Shown here in pieces: positions 48,860 through 57,016 of a stretch of 64,000 bases of DNA; the stretch's first letter is position 1; each line of letters starts with the position of its first letter. Position numbers and translations under genes: made by a program. The notes under the pieces were generated by a model. It was not told the DNA's origin, did no database searches, and worked only from the letters and a program-made list of their open reading frames with translations. The stretch comes from Nitrospira sp. (lineage in GTDB: Bacteria; Nitrospirota; Nitrospiria; Nitrospirales; Nitrospiraceae). The DNA is taken from NCBI GenBank assembly GCA_009594865.1, contig VOPT01000011.1, forward strand, positions 1-64,000, given 5' to 3'.

Positions 48860-49849
48860 CTAGAGACTGTCATGGCCGAATGCCGCGGCAGATACGTCGC
48901 CGGCGGAATGGCGCTGCGTGAATTGACCAATGGCGTCCAACACCCGGGCAGCCAGGTTGAGCGCGGCCTCGCCGTCCTCGCCCGACACGACGGGACGCGA
49001 TCCGGTCGCCACGGCATGAATGAAGGATTCCAGTTCCAACCGCAACGGTTCTTCATCCCCGGCTTGGAATGTTTCCACATCGATTGTCGGCCTCGGCCCA
49101 GTGCCCTGCAAGCGCCGCGAGACCATCGCCTGACGGGACTGAAAATCGATCGAGACATAGCGGTCCCGCTGAAAGAATCGCAACCGGCGCATCTTATTGG
49201 TGGACACGCGGCTCGCCGTCAGATTCGCCACGCATCCGCTCGCAAAGGCGATGCGGGCATTGGCGATATCGATATTGGACGAGAGCACGGGCACCCCGGC
49301 GGCGCGGACCTCTTCCACCGGGCCGGGATGAAACGACAGCACGAGATCCAAATCGTGAATCATCAAATCGAGCACCACATCGACGTCGGTGCCCCGTTCG
49401 CCGAAGGCGCTCAGCCGATGGCCTTCGATGAAGGCCGGACGTTCGATCGAGCCACGCATGCGCTGCATGATCGGGTTGAATCGCTCACTATGCCCCACCT
49501 GCAGCAGGCACCCGTGCCGGGCAGCCAGTTCGACCAGTTCGTGCGCCTCGGTGGAGGTCACGGCAATCGGCTTTTCCACCAGGACATGTTTGCCGGCTTC
49601 CAGACAGGCCTTCGCCGCGGCGAAATGGGCGGAAGTTGGAGCTGCGACGCTGACGAGATCCACCTGTTTCAGCACCTCAGCGAGGTTCGTCCAGGCCTGC
49701 ACACCGTGACGCTCGGCAATCAGCTTGGCGCGGTCTGGTGACGCATCATACACGCCGGCCAGCCTGACACCGGGTAGCGTGGCATAATGCCTCGCATGGT
49801 GCTGCCCGAGATGACCGACGCCGATCACCCCGGCACGAAGCGGCGTCAT
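48860..49849 (-). CDS. Gfo/Idh/MocA family oxidoreductase within the lipid A operon
   Basis: The 329-residue NAD(P)-dependent oxidoreductase has the Rossmann motif GVIGVGHLGQHHARHY, the EKP motif in HVLVEKPIAV and a substrate region LDLMIHDLDLVL. In some bacteria a member of this family, GnnA, oxidises C3 of UDP-GlcNAc before the transaminase GnnB gives the diamino sugar used by LpxA. The position between lpxI and lpxB suggests a similar role, but no GnnB-like gene lies next to it. ATG 49849 is chosen (GGAG 8 nt upstream); GTG 49858 is open. Confidence 0.85.
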   Translation of the reverse strand: MTPLRAGVIGVGHLGQHHARHYATLPGVRLAGVYDASPDRAKLIAERHGVQAWTNLAEVLKQVDLVSVAAPTSAHFAAAKACLEAGKHVLVEKPIAVTSTEAHELVELAARHGCLLQVGHSERFNPIMQRMRGSIERPAFIEGHRLSAFGERGTDVDVVLDLMIHDLDLVLSFHPGPVEEVRAAGVPVLSSNIDIANARIAFASGCVANLTASRVSTNKMRRLRFFQRDRYVSIDFQSRQAMVSRRLQGTGPRPTIDVETFQAGDEEPLRLELESFIHAVATGSRPVVSGEDGEAALNLAARVLDAIGQFTQRHSAGDVSAAAFGHDSL

Positions 49850-49901
49850 CGCGTGCACTCCCGTCTCACGAACCCGGCCTCTGTACCCATGGCGGTTGGC
49901 C

Positions 49902-50744
49902 TCATGTCATCCCGACAATGGCGATGCCGGCGCGGTTCGCCTTGGCAATCGTGTCGTCGCGATCTAAAAGAATGCCGCGTCCGGCTTCCAAGGCCAGCAC
50001 CGACGCCTTGACGGTTTCCATGACTTCGATCGTACGCGGGCCGACGGCGGGAAGATCGAACCGGAGGTCCTGCTGGGGCTTGCAGCGCTTCACGACCACC
50101 GCGCCTCCGTGCGCCAATTCTCCGCCTCGGCGAATGGCTCCGTCCGTGCCCTCCACGGCTTCGACTGCGACGATCACGCGATCTTTCACCACCACGCACT
50201 GGCCGATATCCAACGCGCCAATCTGCTTGCCCACATCCCAGCCGTAGCGAATGTCTTCCCATTCCTTCTTACTCGGCTCGCGCCTGGTCAGCGTGCCCGC
50301 CTCCACAAGAATCCCTTGCAGCCCGAAGGTCGATTCGCAGATTCGAATGCCTTCCTGCTCGATTTCCTCCGCGACCCGCCGAAGAATGTCGTCATCCTTG
50401 AGATGAACCAGCTTGGCAGCCAGCGCCAAGGCGCGGAAGTCCGGGCGGACCGTACTAAAGACGTGCGTTTTCTTGATGCCGCCCAACATGACGGCCTGCT
50501 GCACGCCATCCCCTTTGAGCGCATCGATCAACTTGCCGAATTGCCCGATCTTGATCCAGTGGATGTTGTCGACGTGCCGGGCCAATTCCGGATCGGTTTC
50601 GCCTTCATGCGCCACCGCAAAGACGGAGTACCCGAGGCGTTTCGCATTGTCGGCGAAAATGATCGGAAACCGGCCGTTGCCCGCGATCAGTCCGATCCGC
50701 TGGCCCTCTGGCGCCTGACCGTCATACCCTGCATGCCCGCCCAC
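49902..50744 (-). CDS. lpxI: UDP-2,3-diacylglucosamine pyrophosphatase LpxI
   Basis: The 280-residue protein is of the DUF1009/LpxI type: IGLIAGNGRFPIIFADNAK, LGGIKKTH, LRFDLPAVGPRTIE and a C-terminal ALEAGRGILLDRDDTIAKANRAGI. It hydrolyses UDP-diacyl-GlcN to lipid X, replacing LpxH. Start GTG 50744 with GAGGA 9 nt upstream, right after lpxA; a start at 50792 would overlap lpxA. Confidence 0.92.
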   Translation of the reverse strand: MGGHAGYDGQAPEGQRIGLIAGNGRFPIIFADNAKRLGYSVFAVAHEGETDPELARHVDNIHWIKIGQFGKLIDALKGDGVQQAVMLGGIKKTHVFSTVRPDFRALALAAKLVHLKDDDILRRVAEEIEQEGIRICESTFGLQGILVEAGTLTRREPSKKEWEDIRYGWDVGKQIGALDIGQCVVVKDRVIVAVEAVEGTDGAIRRGGELAHGGAVVVKRCKPQQDLRFDLPAVGPRTIEVMETVKASVLALEAGRGILLDRDDTIAKANRAGIAIVGMT

Positions 50745-50749
50745 CTCGG

Positions 50750-51559
50750 TTATTCCTCTTCGCCTTCCTGGTCTTTGCCCACTGAGCGGCAAATGCCCCG
50801 TTTCGTGCCTTGCATAAAATCGGCGACCTGCATGACATCTTGGCTCGCACCGAACGTCTCTCGCGCCAGCTTGACGGCTTCCGCGACCCGATGACCGGAT
50901 CGAAAGAGCACCTCATAGGCCTTCTTCAGGGCCGCGATACGTTCGGCTGAAAATCCGTGCCGGCGCAGCCCGATCGAGTTCAATCCGTACATCCGGGCAC
51001 GATAGCCTCCGGCCGCCCGCATGAACGGCGGAAGGTCCTGGCCGAGCGCGCAACAGCCCCCGACCATGGCATAGGCGCCGATGCGCACGAACTGGTGAAT
51101 GCCGGAGAGCCCGCCGATAATGGCATGGTCGCCGATAGAAATATGCCCCGCCAGACTGGCCGCGTTGGCCAGAATGAGATGATTGCCCAGATGGCAATCG
51201 TGCGCGACATGGACATAGGCCATCAGAAAATTGGAATGGCCCACGGTGGTCACCCCGCCGCCCTGCACGGTGGCCCGATTGACGGTCACATACTCGCGCA
51301 AAATGTTATCGTGGCCGATCATGACCTTCGTCGGTTCGCCTTTGTATTGCATATGTTGCGGCGGCCCGCCCACCGACACGAACGGATGCAGTTCGCATCG
51401 CTCCCCGATATCGGTCCATCCGTCGATCGACACATGAGACAGGACGCGCGTCCCGGCACCGATGGTGACGTGTTCACCGACGACGGAATACGCCCCGACC
51501 TCCACGTCATCTGCGAGCACCGCTTTCGGATGGATCACCGCGGTCGGATGAATCTTCAC
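50750..51559 (-). CDS. lpxA: UDP-N-acetylglucosamine acyltransferase LpxA
   Basis: The 269-residue left-handed beta-helix protein has hexapeptide repeats from residue 1, the catalytic His region VHVAHDCHLGNH, IHQFVRIGAYAMVGG and the C-terminal helix start GLRRHGFSAERI. It puts the first acyl chain on UDP-GlcNAc. GTG 51559 is chosen because GAGGAGG lies 5 nt upstream; a GTG two codons earlier would sit on that site. The order fabZ-lpxA-lpxI is conserved. Confidence 0.94.
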   Translation of the reverse strand: MKIHPTAVIHPKAVLADDVEVGAYSVVGEHVTIGAGTRVLSHVSIDGWTDIGERCELHPFVSVGGPPQHMQYKGEPTKVMIGHDNILREYVTVNRATVQGGGVTTVGHSNFLMAYVHVAHDCHLGNHLILANAASLAGHISIGDHAIIGGLSGIHQFVRIGAYAMVGGCCALGQDLPPFMRAAGGYRARMYGLNSIGLRRHGFSAERIAALKKAYEVLFRSGHRVAEAVKLARETFGASQDVMQVADFMQGTKRGICRSVGKDQEGEEE

Positions 51560-51693
51560 GCACACCTCCTCGCCCTCTGGCAGACCGCCGCACCACCGGT
51601 CAGCGCGGTCATCATCCCGCTGAACGGCGCATGCATACAGCCTGCGGTTCCCCTGGACTCCCCGGCCGTCCGGCCGGGAAAAATCTGGTGTCT

Positions 51694-52158
51694 CTACCCC
51701 GCGGCCTTCTCGCCTGCCGCCTTTTCGTCCATCACCATGGCCGTGACTTCCGCTTCGCAGACCAATTCGGTGTCGACAAAGGCTTTGCCCTGCATCTTCC
51801 AGAAGGGCGCGCGCTTCTTGAGCACATCCACTTCCAAGCGCAGAATATCGCCGGGGACGACAGGCTTTCGGAACTTCGCCCCGTCGATGCCGGTCAAGTA
51901 CACGACCGGACGCCCGACCGCGCCGAGGGATTTGAATGCGAGCACGCCGCCGACCTGGGCCAATGCTTCGAGAATCAGCACGCCCGGCATGACCGGACGT
52001 CCCGGAAAGTGCCCTTGAAAAAACGGCTCGTTGAACGTCACATTTTTGATGCCCACAATCCGGCGATCAGGGTCGAGCTCGCGAATGCGATCGACCAGCA
52101 AAAACGGATACCGGTGGGGAAGGATCGATTGAATCTCAACGCTGTCCATCACTGACAT
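51694..52158 (-). CDS. fabZ: (3R)-hydroxyacyl-ACP dehydratase FabZ
   Basis: The 154-residue hotdog-fold enzyme has LPHRYPFLLVDRI with the catalytic His and GHFPGRPVMPGVLILEALAQ with the catalytic Glu. It dehydrates hydroxyacyl-ACP in fatty-acid synthesis and so competes with lipid A acylation for the same pool, hence its usual place next to lpxA. GGAGG lies 8 nt before the ATG. The C-terminus ends in a short EKAAG duplication. Confidence 0.94.
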   Translation of the reverse strand: MSVMDSVEIQSILPHRYPFLLVDRIRELDPDRRIVGIKNVTFNEPFFQGHFPGRPVMPGVLILEALAQVGGVLAFKSLGAVGRPVVYLTGIDGAKFRKPVVPGDILRLEVDVLKKRAPFWKMQGKAFVDTELVCEAEVTAMVMDEKAAGEKAAG

Positions 52159-52200
52159 CAGCCCCGCCTCCTGTGTTGCGTAGACGATTACGGCACACGG

Positions 52201-52737
52201 CTACTTGTTCTGTCGGTCGAACTCCTTGATGATCTGTTCCGTCAAATCGACCGATGGGTGACTGTAGATCACAATCTTCACGGTCGTCTCGCTGCCCTTA
52301 TCCAGGACGGCCGTGAAGCCTTCCTTCTGCGCGACCGCCGCCGCCGCGGCCTGAATCTTTTGGGCATACTCCGCCACCATGCCGCGCTGTTTCTCCTGCA
52401 CCTCGCGATTGAAGTCCTGAATCCGGCGCTGATAGGCTTCGAGCTTCGTTCGGAAATGGTCTTGCTTCTCTTTGCGCGCCTCCTCCGACATGGAGGCGTC
52501 CTGCATGCCCTTTTCCAGCTCTTTCAATTCCTGGTCATCGGAATCGATGATCTTCTGGCGCGTCGTCGAATAGCTCTTGAGTTCCTCCAACGCGCGTTTC
52601 CCGGCCACGCTCCGCTCAATGACCTGTTGTTGATCCATCATGGCCACCTTGAGGTAATCCGCAGCCAAGACCGGCTGCGCCCCCCAGGCCACCAGGACGT
52701 GTAGAACACCGGTCGCCATCCAATTACGTACGTTCAT
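52201..52737 (-). CDS. Periplasmic chaperone OmpH/Skp-like
   Basis: A 178-residue secreted protein: signal peptide in residues 1-25 (cleavage near VLAADY), then KVAMMDQQQVIERSVAGKRALEEL, a long charged coiled-coil and a C-terminal VDLTEQIIKEFDRQNK. This is the Skp/OmpH layout; Skp carries unfolded outer-membrane proteins to BamA. ATG 52737 has GAGGG 5 nt upstream. It lies between a second Skp-like gene and fabZ, where lpxD often intervenes. Confidence 0.88.
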   Translation of the reverse strand: MNVRNWMATGVLHVLVAWGAQPVLAADYLKVAMMDQQQVIERSVAGKRALEELKSYSTTRQKIIDSDDQELKELEKGMQDASMSEEARKEKQDHFRTKLEAYQRRIQDFNREVQEKQRGMVAEYAQKIQAAAAAVAQKEGFTAVLDKGSETTVKIVIYSHPSVDLTEQIIKEFDRQNK

Positions 52738-52747
52738 GGATTCCCTC

Positions 52748-53323
52748 TCATGGATACGTTTTGTTGAATTCCTCAATCAACTGCGACGACACATCCACCG
52801 CCTCATCGAAATAGAGGGTGGGCCCTCCGCGCCCGCGGTCGAGGATGACTTGCAACTCCAGCCGCTTGGCCACCTTGGCCGACAGGGCTTCGATCTTATC
52901 CCGAAATCCGTCCAAGACTTCCTTCTGTTTGTCCTGCACTTCTCGATTCAGATCGGTGACTTTCTGCTGATATTCAGCCATCCGGCGCCGGAACTGTTCT
53001 TCCCGTTCACGTTTGGCGGTCGCGCTGAGCACGCTGCCCTGCTTGACGAAGTCTTCTTCCATGCGGCGCAGTTCTTTCTCTTCCAGCTCGATCAACGCCT
53101 GCCGGTTCTTGGCAAAGGAAGCCAGCATGTCCTTGGCTCGTTTCCCGGCATTGGTTTCGCCGAGAATACGCTGAGGATCCACCACACCGACGCGTGTGGA
53201 CGTCGGCACCGTCGATGGATTCGACCGGCAGCCGCCGACCAGCAGTATCACGGTCAGCAGCGCCAGGCACCATGCATTCCACCCGGCTCCTCGCGCCATT
53301 CTCCAGTCCGCCAGTCCACGCAT
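52748..53323 (-). CDS. OmpH/Skp-like lipoprotein
   Basis: The 191-residue protein carries a type II signal with lipobox LLVGGC near residue 30, followed by a Skp-like body: RVGVVDPQRILGETNAGKRAKDML, a long coiled-coil and VDVSSQLIEEFNKTYP at the end. ATG 53323 has AAAGGA 7-8 nt upstream; an ATG-like start at 53473 would place the signal internally. It is a paralogue of the next gene but membrane-tethered. It begins 41 bp after bamA. Confidence 0.87.
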   Translation of the reverse strand: MRGLADWRMARGAGWNAWCLALLTVILLVGGCRSNPSTVPTSTRVGVVDPQRILGETNAGKRAKDMLASFAKNRQALIELEEKELRRMEEDFVKQGSVLSATAKREREEQFRRRMAEYQQKVTDLNREVQDKQKEVLDGFRDKIEALSAKVAKRLELQVILDRGRGGPTLYFDEAVDVSSQLIEEFNKTYP

Positions 53324-53364
53324 TCGTCCGATTCCTTTCCCACACCCGCGCCGCATCGCCGGCC

Positions 53365-55689
53365 TCAGAACAACGATCCGATCGTAAACTCGAAGACGCC
53401 CATTCGCTCGGTCGGCCGGGGATCGAGGTTGATTCCATAGGCCGCCCGCAAGGGACCGAACGGAGAAATCCACCGAGCCTCAAATCCCGCCGCGCTCCGC
53501 AATTTACTGAATTGCACCGGCTCGTTATCGTCGAATCCGTTTCCGTAATCGAAGAAGAACACGCCGTTCAACTTCGCCTCGGAGGAAATCGTAAAGATAA
53601 AATCGTTGTTAATAATGAGCTGCTTGGCGGAGCCGAGGAGCGAGCCCGATGGCGTCACGGGGCCTGCTCGGCCGAACACGAATCCGCGCATGGTATTGAT
53701 GCCTCCGACGAAGAAGCGCTCGGTGAGGGGAATGGGCCGGCCCCCGATCCCCTCTGTCTGCCCGTACCGGACATGTACCGAGAACCGCGTGTCATAGACG
53801 AGCGGCGTGTATTTGATGACGTCGAAGTACACCTTATAGAAATGGTTCGTGCCTCCGAGCGCGGGCGTTCCGTAATCGGCCCCGATGCTCAAGCGCCATC
53901 CCGTGCGAGGATCCAGATAATAGTCCCGCGTGTCACGAAACAGCGAGGTGCGGAACCCGGTCGACGATTGCGTTCCGAGCTGGCGACAGATCAATGGAAT
54001 CAGATCCGGGCACAATCCCGCCTGCGGATCGCTGTACTTGAGTTGCTCGCCGAAGAGGCTGATGCTCCCGTTCACATACTCCGACAGCCATCGGCTCCAG
54101 GTGGCACTGGCTCCCGACTTGGATTCGAAGTAGGAGATATAGTTGGTCATCGAGCGGTAAATATCCAGCTGAACGGCATTGTAAGAATCGTTCACGTAGG
54201 GATTCCGGAATGTCACAAGGCCCAAGGAACGCTGTTGGCCCAATTGCCCGCGGATACGGCCCAGCCAGCCGTTCCCGCCCAGGTTGCCTTCCGTGATATC
54301 CGCAATCGCCACCAGTTTATCGAGAGTGCTGAATCCGCCGCCGATGCTGAACTGGCCGGTGGGTTTCTCTTTGACCTTCACATTAAGGTCGACCTTATCC
54401 ACATCGACCTGCTGAGGAAGAATTTCCACGGTTTCAAAAAAATTGAGGTTGTTCAAGCGCTGAAAGCTGCGCTTCAAGGCCAGCGTATCGATGACATCCT
54501 GTTCATCCAAGCGCAGTTCCCGGCGCACGACATTGTCCCGGGTTTTGTCGTTGCCGGTGACATGAATTTCGCGGATCCGCATCATCTCACCCTCTTTGAC
54601 ATTGAGGGTGATGGTCGCGGTGCGCGCGTTGTTGTCCGGCGTCACGTTGGGGACGACATCCGCGAAGACGTAGCCCTTCGCGCCATAGAGATCGGTGATG
54701 CGAGTGATTTCGCCGCGGATTTTGGCCCGTTGAAAGATTTCGCCCGGCCGGATCCCTATCCCTTCCCGCAATTCATGGTCCTCGAAGACCGTGTTGCCGC
54801 GGAAGCCGACCTCCTGCACGATGAACGGTTCACCTTCGACGACCGAGTAGCTGATTTCGAACCATTTCTTATCGTCGCTCAGTTCCAGGGTGGGCTGGCT
54901 GATCTGCACATTCAAATAGCCCTTATTCAAATACACTTCACGGATACGCTCGATATCGTTGCCGAGCTCCTCGCGCTTCAGCACACCGGCATCCGACAGC
55001 AACGACGGCAGCTTCAGCTGCGTCACCAGGCCGTACCAGGGTATCCACTCGCGCGTGGCCGTCACCTTAAAGACTTCTTCCTTCGTCACCGCGCGCATGC
55101 CCTCGAAACTGATCCGACGGACTTTCGCCTTGGTGCCTTCCTTGATGAAATAGGTCAGCCGCTTGCGGTCCTCATCGACGGCTTGAATCACCGGAATGAC
55201 CTGGCAATTGTAGAAGCCGTCTTCCTGGTAGGCGAGGCGGATCTTCTCCGCGCTCTCTTTCGCCTGCTGCTGGTCGAGAAAGGTTTGGCTTTTGATCGTG
55301 ATCTTTTCCTTGAGCTTGTCGTCGCTCAATTCCTCATTGCCGTCGAACACAATCTCGGTAATGAACGGTTTCTCACGGACGATGAAGCCGACGGCGACGC
55401 CGCCATCGGCCGACTCCGTTTCCACCTGTACATCTTCGAAATAGCCGGTACCGTAGAGAATCTTGACCTGTTCCCGGAGCGCGTCAGGAGTAAACCGATC
55501 ATTGGCCTTGAGGGTGAGACGCCCCTGGATCGCCTGCAGTTCAATACGTTTCTGACCACGGATGGTGACGGAACTGACCAGCGGGGCACTGACCTGGGCT
55601 CGCACCCACTCTGCGTCGCCGATCGCGAACAGCGCCGCCAGGACGAGCACGAGAATCGGCACCCACCGCCTGCCTCCCGACTTGGTCAC
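53365..55689 (-). CDS. bamA: Outer membrane protein assembly factor BamA
   Basis: The 774-residue protein has a signal peptide (residues ~1-31), five POTRA-like repeats to ~residue 430 (VSSVTIRGQKRI, ITEIVFDGNEEL, VRRISFEGMRAV and so on) and a beta-barrel with the FVGGINTMRGF motif (RGF) near residue 660 and a final Phe. It inserts beta-barrel proteins into the outer membrane. The start is GTG 55689 with AAGGA 5 nt upstream. It is the first gene of the leftward envelope operon, with a strong promoter at 55885-55913. Confidence 0.95.
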   Translation of the reverse strand: MTKSGGRRWVPILVLVLAALFAIGDAEWVRAQVSAPLVSSVTIRGQKRIELQAIQGRLTLKANDRFTPDALREQVKILYGTGYFEDVQVETESADGGVAVGFIVREKPFITEIVFDGNEELSDDKLKEKITIKSQTFLDQQQAKESAEKIRLAYQEDGFYNCQVIPVIQAVDEDRKRLTYFIKEGTKAKVRRISFEGMRAVTKEEVFKVTATREWIPWYGLVTQLKLPSLLSDAGVLKREELGNDIERIREVYLNKGYLNVQISQPTLELSDDKKWFEISYSVVEGEPFIVQEVGFRGNTVFEDHELREGIGIRPGEIFQRAKIRGEITRITDLYGAKGYVFADVVPNVTPDNNARTATITLNVKEGEMMRIREIHVTGNDKTRDNVVRRELRLDEQDVIDTLALKRSFQRLNNLNFFETVEILPQQVDVDKVDLNVKVKEKPTGQFSIGGGFSTLDKLVAIADITEGNLGGNGWLGRIRGQLGQQRSLGLVTFRNPYVNDSYNAVQLDIYRSMTNYISYFESKSGASATWSRWLSEYVNGSISLFGEQLKYSDPQAGLCPDLIPLICRQLGTQSSTGFRTSLFRDTRDYYLDPRTGWRLSIGADYGTPALGGTNHFYKVYFDVIKYTPLVYDTRFSVHVRYGQTEGIGGRPIPLTERFFVGGINTMRGFVFGRAGPVTPSGSLLGSAKQLIINNDFIFTISSEAKLNGVFFFDYGNGFDDNEPVQFSKLRSAAGFEARWISPFGPLRAAYGINLDPRPTERMGVFEFTIGSLF

Positions 55690-55884
55690 CGTAATCCTTC
55701 CGTACCGTCTGGGAGAGCAAGCACTGGTTCTTTCGACCCTCGAGATGAGAAATCGTCACATTCCATGCCGCGTTGCTTGCCACAAACCGATGGTCGGGCG
55801 AAGGGACGCGAACTGTCGCCATAAGAGTCACCGATGCGCCGCGTTCATTGCAGCACCACCGCACGTCTGCAGAAAAACTCTCGG

Positions 55885-55913
55885 ATTATATTGACCACAT
55901 TTTTCAATGTAAA
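55885..55913 (-). promoter_or_regulatory. Strong sigma70-type promoter for bamA and the lipid A operon
   Basis: On the minus strand TTTACA, a 17-bp spacer, then a perfect TATAAT. Transcription would begin near 55878 and give bamA a leader of about 190 nt, in which I see no known riboswitch. Confidence 0.7.
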
Positions 55914-55967
55914 GGAGTTTCCCCGCACAGCGGCGCGCCGGCAGCGATCGAAAAGAGCCGACAAATC

Positions 55968-55996
55968 TTGACTTCATGTACCCCATCACATACTAT
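55968..55996 (+). promoter_or_regulatory. Sigma70-type promoter giving a leaderless galU transcript
   Basis: TTGACT, a 17-bp spacer, then TACTAT, with the galU ATG only 7 nt downstream of the -10 box at 56004. The expected transcription start coincides with the A of ATG, and no Shine-Dalgarno sequence precedes it. Confidence 0.6.
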
Positions 55997-56003
55997 CGCC
56001 CGT

Positions 56004-56930
56004 ATGACAAGAACAGACGTACGTAAAGCGATTATTCCCGCTGCCGGACTGGGCACACGCTTTCTTCCCGCCACCAAAGCCTCCCCGAAAGAGATGCTGC
56101 CGCTGGTCGACAAACCGCTGATTCAATACGTCGTCGAGGAAGCGGTCGCGTCGGGCATCGAAGACATCATCGTCATCACGGGGCGAGGCAAGCGCGCGAT
56201 CGAAGATCACTTCGATCGCTCTCTCGAACTCGAAGAAAACCTCAAGGGCAGCGGCAAAGGGCAGGTCTTGAACCAGATGCGCCACATTTCCAATCTGGCG
56301 AACTTCTGCTACGTGCGCCAGCCGGAAGCCATGGGTCTGGGCCATGCCGTGTTGTGCGCGCAACATTTGATCGGCGACGAACCCTTCGCCGTCATTCTGG
56401 GTGACGAGATCATCGATGCGGCGGTTCCCGGTCTCGCACAATTGATCCATATCTACAAGCAGCGCAAAGGCGCCGTGCTCGGCGTGCAGGAAGTTCCGCA
56501 ACAGGAAGTGAGCCGGTATGGCATCGTCTCGGCGCGCAAGGTGCGCAGCGGTCTGCACCGGGTGGACGACCTGGTCGAAAAACCCGCGCCCGCCGACGCA
56601 CCGTCGAATCTCGCCGTCATCGGACGGTATGTGCTGCCGCCTGAAATTTTCCCGATCCTCCGCAAGACCCCTCCGGGCAAGAACGGAGAAATCCAATTGA
56701 CGGATGCCCTGCGGCAACTCGTGAAGAACACGCCGATGTTCGCGCATGAAGTCGAAGGGCAGCGGCACGATGCCGGCGACAAACTCGGATTTCTCATCGC
56801 CACGGTGGAATTGGCCCTGAAGAACCCGTCCTTGGGACCTGCATTCGGCGATTTTCTGCAGCAGCGACTCCGACCGACTACCGCCGACGTCCGTCGCCGC
56901 GGCCCGGCCCGGGGACGCGCGACGACCTAG
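56004..56930 (+). CDS. galU: UTP-glucose-1-phosphate uridylyltransferase
   Basis: The 308-residue enzyme has IPAAGLGTRFLPATKASPKEMLPLVDKPLIQYVVEEA, VILGDEIIDA and GNGEIQLTDALRQL-like KNGEIQLTDAL. It makes UDP-glucose for core and surface glycans. ATG 56004 is where family homology begins (MTRTDVRKAIIPAAG); an upstream frame start at 55773 would cross the promoter region. It has no ribosome site, which fits a leaderless message. The C-terminus ends in a short Arg-rich tail. Confidence 0.93.
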   Translation: MTRTDVRKAIIPAAGLGTRFLPATKASPKEMLPLVDKPLIQYVVEEAVASGIEDIIVITGRGKRAIEDHFDRSLELEENLKGSGKGQVLNQMRHISNLANFCYVRQPEAMGLGHAVLCAQHLIGDEPFAVILGDEIIDAAVPGLAQLIHIYKQRKGAVLGVQEVPQQEVSRYGIVSARKVRSGLHRVDDLVEKPAPADAPSNLAVIGRYVLPPEIFPILRKTPPGKNGEIQLTDALRQLVKNTPMFAHEVEGQRHDAGDKLGFLIATVELALKNPSLGPAFGDFLQQRLRPTTADVRRRGPARGRATT

Positions 56931-57016
56931 CCCCGGGCATGATGGATCACCGTCACCCGAACCGTGCCCTCGCACGACATCGTCACTGAGACCATACACC
57001 AGCAGACTGGAGCCTC

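Noticed and set aside
53194-55824. 876-codon open frame on the plus strand opposite bamA
   Set aside because: Its product has no recognisable domain and mirrors the bamA codons; bamA on the minus strand has signal peptide, POTRA repeats and barrel.
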